Positions 8,744 through 17,782 are shown, counted from the first letter of the stretch. The stretch: DNA of 64,000 nucleotides from Bradyrhizobium sp. SZCCT0148 (GCF_018129985.1 NZ_JAFCKT010000003.1:572626-636625); one strand, 5' to 3'. Translations and numbers: made by a program. Notes: generated from the sequence alone by a model not told the origin.

Positions 8744-10132
8744 CTACACCGGTATCCTCACGCTTGCCCGCAATCCCCCCATCGGGCTGTCGCCCAGCGT
8801 GATGTCGCCGCCATGCGAGCGGGCGATGTCGCGGGCGATGGCGAGGCCGAGGCCGGTGCCGCCTTCGTCCTGGTTGCGGGCGTTGTCCAGCCGCAGGAAC
8901 GGCTTGAACACTTCTTCGCGCAAATGCGCGGGAATGCCGGGTCCGTCGTCGTCGATGGTCACGGTCAAATAGCGGTGATCGCGCTGGCCGGTGATGGCAA
9001 TGTTCTTGCCGTAGCGCGCCGCGTTGGTGACGAGGTTGGCGAGGCAGCGCTTGAACGAGGCCGGCTTCACCGTCACCACCGGCAGTCCATTGAACGCAAC
9101 GGTCGCGGCATGGCCATGGCGCTCGGCGTCGCCGCGCAGCTCCTCGAGCGCCTGCGCCATGTCGGTCGGCTGCGACTGCTCGCCGGAGTCGCCGCGGGCG
9201 AAGGCGAGGTAATCCTCCAGCATCATCGACATCTCGTCGACGTCCTTGCGCATTCCCTCGAGCTCGGGATTGTCGCCGATCAGCGCCAGCTCGAGCTTGA
9301 AGCGGGTCAGGATGGTGCGCAGATCGTGGCTGACGCCGGCAAGCATCGCGGTGCGCTGCTCCATGGTGCGCTCGATGCGCGATTTCATCTCGAGGAAGGC
9401 CACCGACGCCCGCCGCACCTCGCGCGCGCCGCGTGGTCTGAAGTTCGGTGCCTCGCGGCCCTTGCCGAAGCTTTCGGCGGCGTCCGCAAGGCGCAGGATC
9501 GGCTTGATCTGGTTGCGCAGGAACAGCACGGCGACGATCAGCAGGATCGACGACGTTCCGACCATCCAGAACAGGAATATCTCCGAGTTCGAGGCGTAGG
9601 CGGCGCTGCGCTGCGCGAACACGCGCATCACGGCATCGTCGAGCTGGATGCGGATCTCGACGAGGTTGGAGCGGCCGACCGTGTCGATCCAGAACGAGCG
9701 TCCGATCTGGCGGCCGAGCTGCACCGACAGCGTCTGGTCGAGCAGCGAGAAGAACGGCTTCGGTCCCGGCGGCGGCATGTCGCCGGGGGGGAGGAAGTCG
9801 ACGACGAGGCCGAGGCGTTGCTGGGCGATGCGGCGGATCTGGTCGCGGTCCTTGTCCTGCGGATAGCCCTTGTAGACGTCGATCAGCGCGGCGATGTCCT
9901 GCACCACCGCGGCCGACAGGCGGCGCGTCACTGTGTTCCAGTGTCGCTCCATGAACACGAAGGCGACGACCGATTGCAGCACGACCATCGGCACGATCAT
10001 GATGAGCAGCGCGCGGGCGTAGAGTCCGGTCGGCATCCAGCCCTTGAACGCGTTGCCCATCCAGCCGTTGACGGCGGAGACGCGGCCGGCGGCGCTTCGG
10101 AGCAGCGTCAGGCCGGTGTCGATCGTACTCAT
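8744..10132 (-). CDS. EnvZ-type membrane sensor histidine kinase
   Basis: The 462-residue protein has a first membrane segment near residues 38-60 (YARALLIMIVPMVVLQ), a periplasmic sensor of about 115 residues, and a second membrane segment before a HAMP domain (LRNQIKPILRLADAAESFG). The phospho-acceptor box is GVSHDLRTILTRFKLEL, followed by N, G1 and G2 boxes (LVTNAARYG, DDGPGIP, GTGLGLAIARDIA). It starts 18 bases after the stop of the OmpR-type regulator gene, its presumed partner. The signal is unknown. The unit MarR-regulator-kinase resembles the petP/petR region of Rhodobacter, but that equivalence is only an inference. Confidence 0.92.
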   Translation of the reverse strand: MSTIDTGLTLLRSAAGRVSAVNGWMGNAFKGWMPTGLYARALLIMIVPMVVLQSVVAFVFMERHWNTVTRRLSAAVVQDIAALIDVYKGYPQDKDRDQIRRIAQQRLGLVVDFLPPGDMPPPGPKPFFSLLDQTLSVQLGRQIGRSFWIDTVGRSNLVEIRIQLDDAVMRVFAQRSAAYASNSEIFLFWMVGTSSILLIVAVLFLRNQIKPILRLADAAESFGKGREAPNFRPRGAREVRRASVAFLEMKSRIERTMEQRTAMLAGVSHDLRTILTRFKLELALIGDNPELEGMRKDVDEMSMMLEDYLAFARGDSGEQSQPTDMAQALEELRGDAERHGHAATVAFNGLPVVTVKPASFKRCLANLVTNAARYGKNIAITGQRDHRYLTVTIDDDGPGIPAHLREEVFKPFLRLDNARNQDEGGTGLGLAIARDIARSHGGDITLGDSPMGGLRASVRIPV

Positions 10133-10150
10133 CGGTCGCGTTTCACTGAT

Positions 10151-10882
10151 TTATGGCGAGGCCACGAGCCGGTAGCCGATGCCGCGCACCGCCTGGAGGA
10201 ATAGCGGATTGGCGGGGTCGGTCTCGATCTTGCGCCTGAGGCGGTTGATCTGCACGTCGACGGCGCGCTCGTTGACGCTGCCGTTGCCGGTCAGCGCACT
10301 GCGCGGCACGGTCTCGCCCGGGGTCTCCGAGAGAATGCGCAGCATCTCGCGCTCACGGTCAGTGAGGTGGATCACCTCCTCGCCCTGCCGCAACTCGCCG
10401 CGATCGAGATGATAGATGTAGGGGCCGAAGGCGATCTTCTCCACCGCCGCGGCCTGCGGCGGCGGCGCGGCTCGCTTGAGGATGTTGTTGATGCGCAGCG
10501 CCAGCTCGCGCGGCTCGAACGGTTTCGCCACGTAGTCGTCGGCGCCGATCTGCAGGCCCTCGATGCGGGCCTCCGCTTCATGGCGCGCCGTCAGCATCAC
10601 GATCGGCACCGAGGAGGACGTCCGGATGAAGCGGGCGAGATCGAAGCCGGTCTCCCCGGGCATCATCACGTCGAGGATGAGGAGGTCGAAATGCAGGCCC
10701 AGCAGCTTCGAGCGTGCATCGCCGGCGCTCGCCGCGGTGGTGACGCGGTAGCCTTCGGCGGCGAGGAAGCGCGAGAGCAGATCGCGGATGCGTCGGTCGT
10801 CGTCGACGAGCAGCAGATGCGGGGCATCATCGGCCGGGCGCGCCGGCGGGCGGGCGAGCGTGGCTGCGAACGGCACGGTCAC
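10151..10882 (-). CDS. OmpR-family response regulator
   Basis: The 243-residue protein has a receiver domain (LLLVDDDRRIRDLL acidic pocket, LLILDVMMPG phospho-acceptor Asp, VMLTARHE Thr, VAKPFEPREL Lys) and a C-terminal winged helix (LTDREREMLRILSE, RAVDVQINRLRRKIE, VRGIGYRL). It should be phosphorylated by the kinase encoded just downstream and act on transcription. Its start overlaps the MarR gene stop as ATGA, so the regulator and MarR protein are made from one message in coupled fashion. It resembles Rhodobacter PetR in setting. Confidence 0.94.
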   Translation of the reverse strand: MTVPFAATLARPPARPADDAPHLLLVDDDRRIRDLLSRFLAAEGYRVTTAASAGDARSKLLGLHFDLLILDVMMPGETGFDLARFIRTSSSVPIVMLTARHEAEARIEGLQIGADDYVAKPFEPRELALRINNILKRAAPPPQAAAVEKIAFGPYIYHLDRGELRQGEEVIHLTDREREMLRILSETPGETVPRSALTGNGSVNERAVDVQINRLRRKIETDPANPLFLQAVRGIGYRLVASP

Positions 10883-11421
10883 TCCTTGGTGTCGTTGTTG
10901 ACGGACGCGAAGATCGTCTCGAGCACCTTGTCCGGATCGTCGCGATCGATCATCGCGCGCAGGAAGCGCTTGACGGTTTCCGCATCCTGCGGAGCCATCT
11001 CGGCGAGCGCCTTGGTGATCCGCGTGGTCTGGAGGCCTGCGAGCTTCTGGACCAGCGCCTCGCCCTTCGCCGTGGCATAGAGCAGGCGCTGGCGGCGGTC
11101 ATTGTCGCCGGTCTTCTGCACGATGTAGCCCTCGTCCAGCAGCTGCTTGAGCACGCGGCCGAGCGACTGCTTGGTGATGCGCAGGACGTCGAGCAGGTCG
11201 GCGACCTTGAGGCCTGGATAGCGGTAGACGAAATGCATGACCCGGTGATGGGCCCGGCCGAAGCCGAAAGCCTCCAGCTCCTGGTCGGGGTCGCCGACGA
11301 AGTCGCGATAAGCGAAGAACAGTAGCTCGATGATATCCCAGCGCAAATTGCCCCCGTCGTCTGCGGCCGGCCTGGGCTCGGCGGCGTCGTGAGAGGAAGT
11401 CGCGAAATTTATGTCAGGCAT
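10879..11421 (-). CDS. MarR-family transcriptional regulator
   Basis: The 180-residue product (start MPDINFATSSHDA) has a winged-helix core, VMHFVYRYPGLKVADLLDVL then ITKQSLGRVLKQLLDEGYI with the wing DNDRRQRLLY. An earlier in-frame start (11466) adds a stretch unlike the family. It heads the three-gene regulatory operon (MarR, response regulator, kinase) and is divergent from ilvE across about 340 bases. Pairing of a MarR protein with an OmpR regulator by overlapping genes is known from Rhodobacter petP-petR; targets here are not evident. Confidence 0.9.
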   Translation of the reverse strand: MPDINFATSSHDAAEPRPAADDGGNLRWDIIELLFFAYRDFVGDPDQELEAFGFGRAHHRVMHFVYRYPGLKVADLLDVLRITKQSLGRVLKQLLDEGYIVQKTGDNDRRQRLLYATAKGEALVQKLAGLQTTRITKALAEMAPQDAETVKRFLRAMIDRDDPDKVLETIFASVNNDTKE

Positions 11422-11760
11422 ATTGACGTATCTTGGGTTCAATGTTACAAAACGATTGACCAGCACGAAATTTTAGATCGTTTCGCGCGGGTTGGCATCG
11501 AAGCAGGGGCGGCTGGAGAGAGCCGGACAGGCGACGACGGCCGGATCAGATCTACCGTGCGATTGTCGAGCGGCGTTTCGGCAAAACATACTGGACTTCC
11601 GCCTTCCGCAAAAGCATGTCCTCGGCGATATGCTGGCCACGGAAACCGGCCGTAACAAGGCTGGCGGTGGTTCGGCCTAAAACCAATCAAGCCAGCCGGG
11701 CCCAAGAAGGGGCAGGCCGGCGCCGGTACGGCGCCGCCACCGGCAGCGGGAGGCAAGGAC
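11422..11760. other. Intergenic region between the MarR operon and ilvE, with a GC hairpin
   Basis: About 340 bases carry the divergent promoters; an AT-rich stretch at about 11400-11470 next to the MarR start is the likely promoter side for the regulatory operon. A perfect 7-bp hairpin (GGCGCCG-GTA-CGGCGCC, 11719-11735) lies just before the ilvE ribosome site GGGAGG (about 11748-11753) and could affect ilvE translation. No T-run follows the hairpin. I find no convincing gene here. Confidence 0.5.
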
Positions 11761-12843
11761 ATGAGCATGAAATTCGATATCCAGCCCGCATCCAATCCGA
11801 CGCCCGAGAAGGACCGCGTCGCCAAGCTGGTGGACCCCGGCTTTGGACGGGTCTTCACCGATCACATGGCGATCGTGCGCTACAACCAGGCCAAGGGCGG
11901 CTGGTACGAGGCGAAGATCGAAGCGCGCGCCAACTTCCAGCTCGATCCGGCCGGCGCGGTGCTGCACTACGCCCAGGAGATTTTCGAGGGCCTCAAGGCC
12001 TACAAGCGCGACGACGGCGGCGTGAACCTGTTCCGCCCCGACGCCAATGCGCGGCGCTTCAGGGACTCCGCCGACCGCATGGCGATGGCGCAACTGCCCG
12101 AGGACGTCTTCATCGAGGCGGTCGAGCAGGTCGTGCGCATCGATCGCGCCTGGATGCCGGGCGGCGAGGGCAGCCTTTACCTGCGGCCCTTCATGATCGC
12201 GAGCGAGACCTTCCTCGGCGTCAAGCCGTCGTCAGAATACATCTTCGCGGTGATCGCTTCGCCCGTCGGCTCCTACTTCAAGGGCGGTCCCGCGCCGGTC
12301 TCGATCTGGGTTTCGGAGAATTACACGCGCGCGGCCGTCGGCGGCACCGGCGCCGTCAAATGCGGCGGCAATTACGCCGCGAGCCTGCGCGCACAAGCCG
12401 AGGCAATGCAGCACGGCTGCGACCAGGTCGTCTTCCTCGATGCGATCGAGCGCCGCTACATCGAAGAGCTCGGCGGCATGAACGTGTTCTTCGTGTTCGA
12501 CGACGGTTCGCTGTCGACGCCGCCGCTCGGCACCATCCTGCCCGGCATCACCCGTGACTCCATCATCGCGCTCGCCCGCGATGCCGGAAAGACCGTGCGC
12601 GAGGAGCCGTACTCGCTCGATCAGTGGCGCAAGGATGCGGCCTCGGGCCGGCTGAAGGAAGCGTTTGCCTGCGGCACCGCCGCCGTGATCTCGCCGATCG
12701 GCAAGGTCCGCTCGGTGAGCGGCGATTTCGACATCGGCGGCGCCGCCGCCGGCCCGGTCGCCATGGGCCTGCGCAAGCAGCTCGTCGACATCCAGTACGG
12801 CCGCACCAACGATCCCCACAATTGGATCCGCAAGGTGTTCTGA
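11761..12843 (+). CDS. ilvE: Branched-chain amino acid aminotransferase
   Basis: The 360-residue class IV PLP aminotransferase interconverts Leu, Ile and Val with their 2-oxo acids. Visible landmarks are LHYAQEIFEGLKAY near residue 65, the PLP-lysine region GTGAVKCGGNYAASL, the class IV signature around ERRYIEELGGMNVFFVFD, and the phosphate-binding FACGTAAVISPIG. The length and the long form with FDIQPASNPTP at the N-terminus fit the BCAT subgroup with eukaryotic-like length. GGGAGG lies before the start. It is a single gene, followed by a palindromic repeat region. Confidence 0.95.
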   Translation: MSMKFDIQPASNPTPEKDRVAKLVDPGFGRVFTDHMAIVRYNQAKGGWYEAKIEARANFQLDPAGAVLHYAQEIFEGLKAYKRDDGGVNLFRPDANARRFRDSADRMAMAQLPEDVFIEAVEQVVRIDRAWMPGGEGSLYLRPFMIASETFLGVKPSSEYIFAVIASPVGSYFKGGPAPVSIWVSENYTRAAVGGTGAVKCGGNYAASLRAQAEAMQHGCDQVVFLDAIERRYIEELGGMNVFFVFDDGSLSTPPLGTILPGITRDSIIALARDAGKTVREEPYSLDQWRKDAASGRLKEAFACGTAAVISPIGKVRSVSGDFDIGGAAAGPVAMGLRKQLVDIQYGRTNDPHNWIRKVF

Positions 12844-12853
12844 TCGAAGGTCT

Positions 12854-12985
12854 CGTGTCCCGGACGCGCTGCAGCGTTGCTGCGCAGGGTCGGGACCCAT
12901 CTCGCGGTCAATGGACCCCGGATCAGCAGCGCACCACGCCGCCAAGAGGCGGCGCGCTGCGCTGCATCCGGGGAACGCAGGATCC
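12854..12985. repeat. Intergenic palindromic repeat (GTCCCGGACG type)
   Basis: The segment begins GTGTCCCGGACGCGCTGCAG and contains complementary GC-rich blocks (CAGCGTTGCTGCGCAG, GGCGGCGCGCTGCGCTGCAT). A related unit opening GTGTCCCGGACGGAGCGCAG lies at about 33617-33750. It sits in the ilvE 3' region and does not code. Confidence 0.55.
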
Positions 12986-13062
12986 AGTCACGCGCCATGA
13001 ACGCCTCGCCATGATCTCGCGACAAAGCCCGGAGATATCAAGTCATCCTGGACATCGCGATC

Positions 13063-13587
13063 ATGGCAATAAAACTCTCCCAACCACTGAAGTGGATCGT
13101 TCTCGCCGCCATCACCGGCATCTCCGCTTTCGGCATCCTCACTATCGGCCCAACGCACGAGGTCGCAGCCGATGACCGCTCGCCGATCGTCGACGTGCGC
13201 ACCACCGATCCCGAAATGAACGCCGCGATCGCGCGCGCCCGCGGCACGCTGCCCGCCTTCTGGGCTTCTTACGAATCGCCCAAGCCGACGGAAGCCGGGC
13301 ACGCCCTGAAGGTGCGCTTCTCGACCCGCAAGGGTGGCGAGCACATCTGGATCGGCGAGGTGAAGAAGCTGCCGGGCGGAGGCTATTCGGGCGTGTTCGC
13401 CAACGAACCGCGGGACCTGCCCGGCAAGCGGGCCGGCGACGCAGTCAAGTTCGCCGAGGCCGATATCTCGGACTGGATGTTCATGCGCAACGGCAAGATC
13501 GTCGGAGGCGAAACAATCAAGCCGACGCTGAAATCGCTGCCGAAAGCGGACGCGGATGCCCTGAGGGCTCGGATGGAGCAGCCGTAA
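13063..13587 (+). CDS. DUF2314 (YegJ-like) exported or membrane-anchored protein
   Basis: The 174-residue product starts with a single hydrophobic segment (LKWIVLAAITGISAFGILT) that may be a signal anchor. The rest matches the DUF2314 domain: HALKVRFSTRKGGEHIWIGE, then FANEPRDLPGKRAGDAVKFA, DISDWMFMRNGKIVGGETIK. The family is of unknown function. It stands alone between repeat-bearing spacers. Confidence 0.82.
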   Translation: MAIKLSQPLKWIVLAAITGISAFGILTIGPTHEVAADDRSPIVDVRTTDPEMNAAIARARGTLPAFWASYESPKPTEAGHALKVRFSTRKGGEHIWIGEVKKLPGGGYSGVFANEPRDLPGKRAGDAVKFAEADISDWMFMRNGKIVGGETIKPTLKSLPKADADALRARMEQP

Positions 13588-13616
13588 ATCTCTAGCCCTG
13601 CCTAGTCACACTCTCC

Positions 13617-13738
13617 GTCATGCCCGGTCTCGTCCCGGGCATCACGTCTTTGGCGCCGTCATCGCGGTGCGTGGATGGCCGGGACGTAGGCGAGCGGAAG
13701 CGACGCCGTCCTTCGGACGGCTATGCCCGGCCATGACG
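13617..13738. repeat. Intergenic palindromic repeat (GTCATGCCCGGG type)
   Basis: It is bounded by GTCATGCCCGGTCTCGTCCC on the left and GCCCGGCCATGACG on the right, which are approximate inverted copies, with further complementary blocks inside. The same design recurs at 15351-15435 and 30750-30835. Confidence 0.7.
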
Positions 13739-13791
13739 AGTTCTATGGACACACCGGTTGCCGCTTCGCGCCCCGGCTGGTAAACGCCCGC

Positions 13792-15336
13792 ATGGCCGAA
13801 AAACCCAAAAAACCCCAGAAACTGAAGGCGCGCCTGCCGCGCGGGCTCGAGGATCGCGATCCCTCCGCGATCCGGGCGACGCGCGAGATGGTCGAGAAAA
13901 TCCGCGCCGTCTACGAGCTCTATGGCTTCGAGCCGGTGGAGACGCCGGCGATGGAGTACACCGACGCGCTCGGCAAATTTCTGCCCGACCAGGACCGTCC
14001 GAACGAGGGCGTGTTCTCGTTCCAGGACGATGACGAGCAGTGGATCAGCCTGCGCTACGATCTGACCGCGCCTCTGGCGCGCTACGTCGGCGAGCGCTAC
14101 GGCACCGATGCGCTGGTCCTGCCCTATCGCAGCTACCGCGTCGGCTACGTCTTCCGCAACGAGAAGCCCGGCCCCGGCCGCTTCCGCCAGTTCATGCAGT
14201 TCGATGCCGATACGGTCGGATCGGCGACGCCGGCGGCGGACGCCGAGATCTGCATGATGGCGGCGGACACGATGGAAGCGCTTGGTGTCGCGCGCGGCCA
14301 GTACGTGGTGAAGGTAAACAACCGCAAAGTGCTGGACGGTGTGATGGAAATCATTGGTCTCGGCGGAGACGAGAATTCCGGCCGACGCCTCACCGTTCTA
14401 AGAGCTATTGATAAGGCCGACAAGTTCGAGTGGGCTGAGATAGAAAAGCTGCTTGGTCCTGGAAGAAAAGATCCGAGCGGTGACTTTACCAGAGGCGCTG
14501 GGTTGGACTCTGACCAGATCGAGGCCATTCGTCAGAGCTTGCAATTCCGGTTCAAGTTCGAACAACTTCCCGACGGCGCATGGCACAACCAGTTAATCGG
14601 CGAACTGCCCCAGCGCTACTCTGCCATGGAAGGCAAAGGTCTTCTTGGAACTGGACTCGATGAGTTAGGCGAGATTGCAAAGCTCGTTATCGCAGCAGGC
14701 TATGGCGCCGATCGCATCAAGATCGATCCCTCCGTCGTGCGGGGCCTCGAATATTACACCGGCCCCGTCTACGAGGTCGAACTCCTGCTCGAAACCAAGG
14801 ACGACAAAGGCCGTCCCGTTCGCTTCGGCTCGGTCGGCGGTGGTGGTCGCTACGACGGCCTCGTCTCGCGTTTCCGCGGCGAGCCGGTGCCGGCGACCGG
14901 TTTCTCGATCGGCGTGTCGCGCCTGCAGGCCGCGCTGACGCTGCTCGGCAAGCTCGACACCAAGCCGGAGTTCGGCCCCGTGGTCGTCACCGTGTTCGAC
15001 CGCGACCGCGTCGCCGATTATCAGAAGATGGTGGCGTCCTTGCGGAGCGCCGGCATCCGCGCCGAGCTCTATCTCGGCAATCCCAAGAACATGGGCAACC
15101 AGCTCAAATATGCCGACCGCCGCAACTCGCCTTGCGTCATCATTCAGGGTTCGGATGAAAAGGCGCGCGGCGAGGTGCAGATCAAGGATCTGGTCGAGGG
15201 CGCCAAGGCGGCGGCCGCGATCGCTTCCAACCAGGAATGGCGCGAGAGCCGCCCGGCGCAGTTTTCGTGCAGCGAAGCAGATCTCGTCGCCAAGGTACGC
15301 GAGGTCCTGGCCCGCCATGACGTGGGCTGGGGCTAG
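13792..15336 (+). CDS. hisS: Histidyl-tRNA synthetase
   Basis: The 514-residue class II synthetase charges tRNA-His. Motif 2 is [20 protein letters not shown], the histidine-A loop is [15 protein letters not shown] and motif 3 is [16 protein letters not shown]; the anticodon-binding domain follows at the C-terminus. I set the start at [18 protein letters not shown]; upstream in-frame codons read through the preceding palindromic repeat. Codon use changes sharply in the middle (about 14310-14705), where AGA, CTA, TTA and ATA codons appear that are nearly absent on both sides, while the frame and domain order stay intact. See findings. Confidence 0.96.
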   Translation: MAEKPKKPQKLKARLPRGLEDRDPSAIRATREMVEKIRAVYELYGFEPVETPAMEYTDALGKFLPDQDRPNEGVFSFQDDDEQWISLRYDLTAPLARYVGERYGTDALVLPYRSYRVGYVFRNEKPGPGRFRQFMQFDADTVGSATPAADAEICMMAADTMEALGVARGQYVVKVNNRKVLDGVMEIIGLGGDENSGRRLTVLRAIDKADKFEWAEIEKLLGPGRKDPSGDFTRGAGLDSDQIEAIRQSLQFRFKFEQLPDGAWHNQLIGELPQRYSAMEGKGLLGTGLDELGEIAKLVIAAGYGADRIKIDPSVVRGLEYYTGPVYEVELLLETKDDKGRPVRFGSVGGGGRYDGLVSRFRGEPVPATGFSIGVSRLQAALTLLGKLDTKPEFGPVVVTVFDRDRVADYQKMVASLRSAGIRAELYLGNPKNMGNQLKYADRRNSPCVIIQGSDEKARGEVQIKDLVEGAKAAAAIASNQEWRESRPAQFSCSEADLVAKVREVLARHDVGWG

Positions 15337-15350
15337 CCATTCACTGGCGT

Positions 15351-15435
15351 CGTCATGCCCGGGCTTGTCCCGGGCATCCACGTCTTGTTTGATAGCGAAG
15401 ACCGTGGATGGCCGGGACGAGCCCGGCTACGACGG
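15351..15435. repeat. Intergenic palindromic repeat (GTCATGCCCGGG type)
   Basis: The left part GTCATGCCCGGGCTTGTCCC and right part GGATGGCCGGGACGAGCCC are imperfect inverted partners, and each contains its own smaller hairpin (GCCCGGGCTTGTCCCGGGC). It follows hisS. Confidence 0.72.
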
Positions 15436-15458
15436 AGAGAGAAGAGGGAGCGAACGAA

Positions 15459-15662
15459 ATGCCTGAGATCACTGTCAGCATGGCCGAAGGCCGCACCGAC
15501 GAGCAGAAGGCCGGCATGATGCGCGACATCACCCAGGCGCTGGTGAAGAATCTCGGCGTCGACGCCGATGCCGTCGTCATCCAGATCAACGAAGCCCCGC
15601 TCCGTCACAAGATGAAGGGCGGCAAGACCTTCGTGGAGCGCGCGGCGGCGGCGAAGAAGTAG
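15459..15662 (+). CDS. 4-oxalocrotonate tautomerase family protein
   Basis: The 67-residue protein starts MPEITVSMAEGRTDEQK; after removal of Met, Pro1 would be the catalytic base of this superfamily. Further family features are a small beta-alpha-beta fold and the late INEAPLRHKMKGGKTF segment. The longer reading into the repeat upstream is rejected because it would hide the essential Pro. The substrate is not known; small tautomerases act on 2-hydroxymuconate-like enols. Confidence 0.88.
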   Translation: MPEITVSMAEGRTDEQKAGMMRDITQALVKNLGVDADAVVIQINEAPLRHKMKGGKTFVERAAAAKK

Positions 15663-15688
15663 CCGCCACTTTAGCGTCGATCACGGAT

Positions 15689-15819
15689 GTCGTCCCCGCG
15701 AAAGCGGGGACCCATAACCACAGGGGGTGGTTATGGACGAGTTGGTAATTCCGAGTCTTCGCCAAATTCGATCCTGTGGCTATGGGTCCCGGATCTGCGC
15801 TTCGCTTGTCCGGGACGAC
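15689..15819. repeat. Intergenic palindromic repeat (GTCGTCCCCGC type)
   Basis: It opens GTCGTCCCCGCGAAAGCGGG and closes GCTTGTCCGGGACGAC, with an inner inverted pair TGGTTATGG.../...TGGCTATGGG. A second copy with the same ends lies at 18629-18768. Confidence 0.65.
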
Positions 15820-15833
15820 ATAGAGCAAGAACC

Positions 15834-16226
15834 ATGGACGCACGCGATTACATCTCGATCGGCATGAGCGCCGCGCGCACGCTGGTGGTCCCGGCGGAGC
15901 GAACGGTCGGGCATTTCGTGCCGGGTATGCCGATGGTCTATGCGACCCCGATGATGATCCTGGAAATGGAGATGACGTCGGGCGATGCGATCCGCTCGGC
16001 GCTTCAGCCGGGCTGGGTCACTGTCGGCACCGAGGTCGACATCCGCCATCTCGCCGCTGCGCTCGTCGGCGCAACGGTGCGGACCACCGCGAGAGTCGTC
16101 GCGGTCGAGCGCCGCGTCATACGGTTCGAGGTCGAGGCGTTCGAGGGCACGCGCAAGCTCGGCGAGGGCCGCCACGCGCGCGGGCTTGTCAATGTCGAGA
16201 TGTTCAACAAGCGGCTCGGGGCGTAG
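15834..16226 (+). CDS. Hotdog-fold thioesterase (FlK-like)
   Basis: The 130-residue protein starts MDARDYISIGMSAART; the upstream frame is repeat sequence. It shows the pattern of the fluoroacetyl-CoA thioesterase-like group: RTVGHFVPGMPMVYATPMM, a long helix with Glu (LEMEMTSGDAIRSAL), GWVTVGTEVDIRHLAAA, and RHARGLVNVEMFNKRL. It probably hydrolyses an acyl-CoA; the substrate is unknown. It may be co-transcribed with the tautomerase across the repeat. Confidence 0.78.
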   Translation: MDARDYISIGMSAARTLVVPAERTVGHFVPGMPMVYATPMMILEMEMTSGDAIRSALQPGWVTVGTEVDIRHLAAALVGATVRTTARVVAVERRVIRFEVEAFEGTRKLGEGRHARGLVNVEMFNKRLGA

Positions 16227-16350
16227 CCAACAAGGACGCGCTGCTAGTAGCTGCCGTAGAGTGGGCAAAGGCGCAAAGCGCCGTTCCCACCATTCCTTCT
16301 TGATGGATACAGATCGTGGGCACGCTTCGCTTTGGCCGCCCTACGGTACT

Positions 16351-17703
16351 CTAGCGCGCTCCCTGCGACGAATAGAACGCTTCCTGCTCCCTTCGAATGC
16401 GCACGGCGGGCAACGTCTCGTCGATCGCCACATCGGCCCAGGTGATGCAGGAATCCTTTGCGACTGCCCTGGTCACTCGCACATTGTGAGCAAGCCCGAG
16501 CGGCAAATAGCCCTTTGCGAGCGAGGTGCTCGCCGGATTCAGCTTGCCGAACACCGTGTAGCCGCCTTCTCCGTCCAGCGTATCTCCTGCGCGCAGATCC
16601 TTCTTGGCCGTCGCGGCAACATCGGCGTTGAACGTCGTTGCGACCCCCGTCGCCTCCTTGCGCAGGGCGATCGAGGCAACCGAAATTCCGAGCTCGAGAC
16701 CAATCAGATGCCACTTCTTGTAGGAGCTCATGTAGCGGCCGCTCGGATCGGTGACGACGCTATATTCCTGAAAACAGTTGCGGATGTATTCGCTGTCGCC
16801 TTCGAAACAGACCCAGACGCCCTTGCGGATGTCGTTGGGGATCGGTTTGCCGTCCGCCGTCAGGCAGGACACGACTTCGACCTGTCCCTTGGATTCCAGG
16901 ACGCCGCCCTCGGAGCGGGGGCGCATCAGCGTCGGGATGTCGTCGACCGATCCCGGTGGGAATGCGAGGCCTTGCGAGGGCGCCTGCAGCCCGGTGGCGT
17001 TTGCGATCGCGGCGGATTCGATCGCCGGCTTGGAGCCGTCGAGGAATGCGTTGAACATCTTCGGGTTCATGCCGCCGCGCGCGGCTTGCTCGGCGGAAAG
17101 GCCCCAATGGTCCCAGACCGTTTCAGGCGTCGACTCCCGGTAATGCGGCAGCCATTTGTGGCCGCGGCCGGCCGCCACGACCGGGAAACCGCAGGCCCTT
17201 GCCCAATCGACGAGGTCGCAGGCGAGGGCCGGCTGATCGCCATAGGCGAGGCTGTAGATCACGCCGGCCTGCCTTGCTCGTTGCGCGAGGATCGGTCCGC
17301 AGAAGGCGTCGGCCTCGACGGTCACGTTGATGACGGGCTTGCCGTTGGCAAAGGCGCCAAGGCAATGTTCGACCGCCGCAACGGGATTTCCGGTGCATTC
17401 GGCGATCACCTCGATGCCGTCGCAGTTCATCAACGCTTCCCAATCGTCGGTCAGGAAGGTCGTCCCATTCTTGAGGGCATCCTCGAGCGAGGTCGCGGCG
17501 AATTGCTCGGGGCGCCAGCCGACACGGTTCAGGTTTTCGCGGGCGCGAGACGGCGACAGGTCGGCAATTCCGACGAGATGGACGCCGGGTGTGCGTAGTA
17601 CCTGATGAAGGTACATCGCACCGAATTTGCCCGCTCCGATCAGTCCGATCCTGATGGGGCGACCACTGGCTTGTCGTTCAAGAAGTTTCGCGTAGAGGTT
17701 CAC
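16351..17703 (-). CDS. NAD(P)-dependent oxidoreductase with SAF domain (homoserine dehydrogenase-like)
   Basis: The 450-residue protein starts at a GTG (VNLYAKLLERQASG) preceded by AGGGAGAG; the longer Arg-rich reading overlaps proC and is unlikely. The N-terminal Rossmann domain shows IRIGLIGAGKFGAMYLHQV and VIAECTGNPVAAVEH. The C-terminal part (about residues 360-430) reads as an SAF-type domain (AKKDLRAGDTLDGEGGYTVFG, LPLGLAHNVRVTRAVAKDS). This architecture occurs in sugar-acid and polyol catabolism enzymes, but the substrate cannot be named. It lies 79 bases downstream of proC on the same strand. Confidence 0.8.
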   Translation of the reverse strand: MNLYAKLLERQASGRPIRIGLIGAGKFGAMYLHQVLRTPGVHLVGIADLSPSRARENLNRVGWRPEQFAATSLEDALKNGTTFLTDDWEALMNCDGIEVIAECTGNPVAAVEHCLGAFANGKPVINVTVEADAFCGPILAQRARQAGVIYSLAYGDQPALACDLVDWARACGFPVVAAGRGHKWLPHYRESTPETVWDHWGLSAEQAARGGMNPKMFNAFLDGSKPAIESAAIANATGLQAPSQGLAFPPGSVDDIPTLMRPRSEGGVLESKGQVEVVSCLTADGKPIPNDIRKGVWVCFEGDSEYIRNCFQEYSVVTDPSGRYMSSYKKWHLIGLELGISVASIALRKEATGVATTFNADVAATAKKDLRAGDTLDGEGGYTVFGKLNPASTSLAKGYLPLGLAHNVRVTRAVAKDSCITWADVAIDETLPAVRIRREQEAFYSSQGAR

Positions 17704-17782
17704 GATCGCTCTCCCTGTCGGCAACAGCCAGGATCGTCGCGCATTCGGACTCCCCCGGGGCCGGGTCCGAAGCGCTCTCTGC

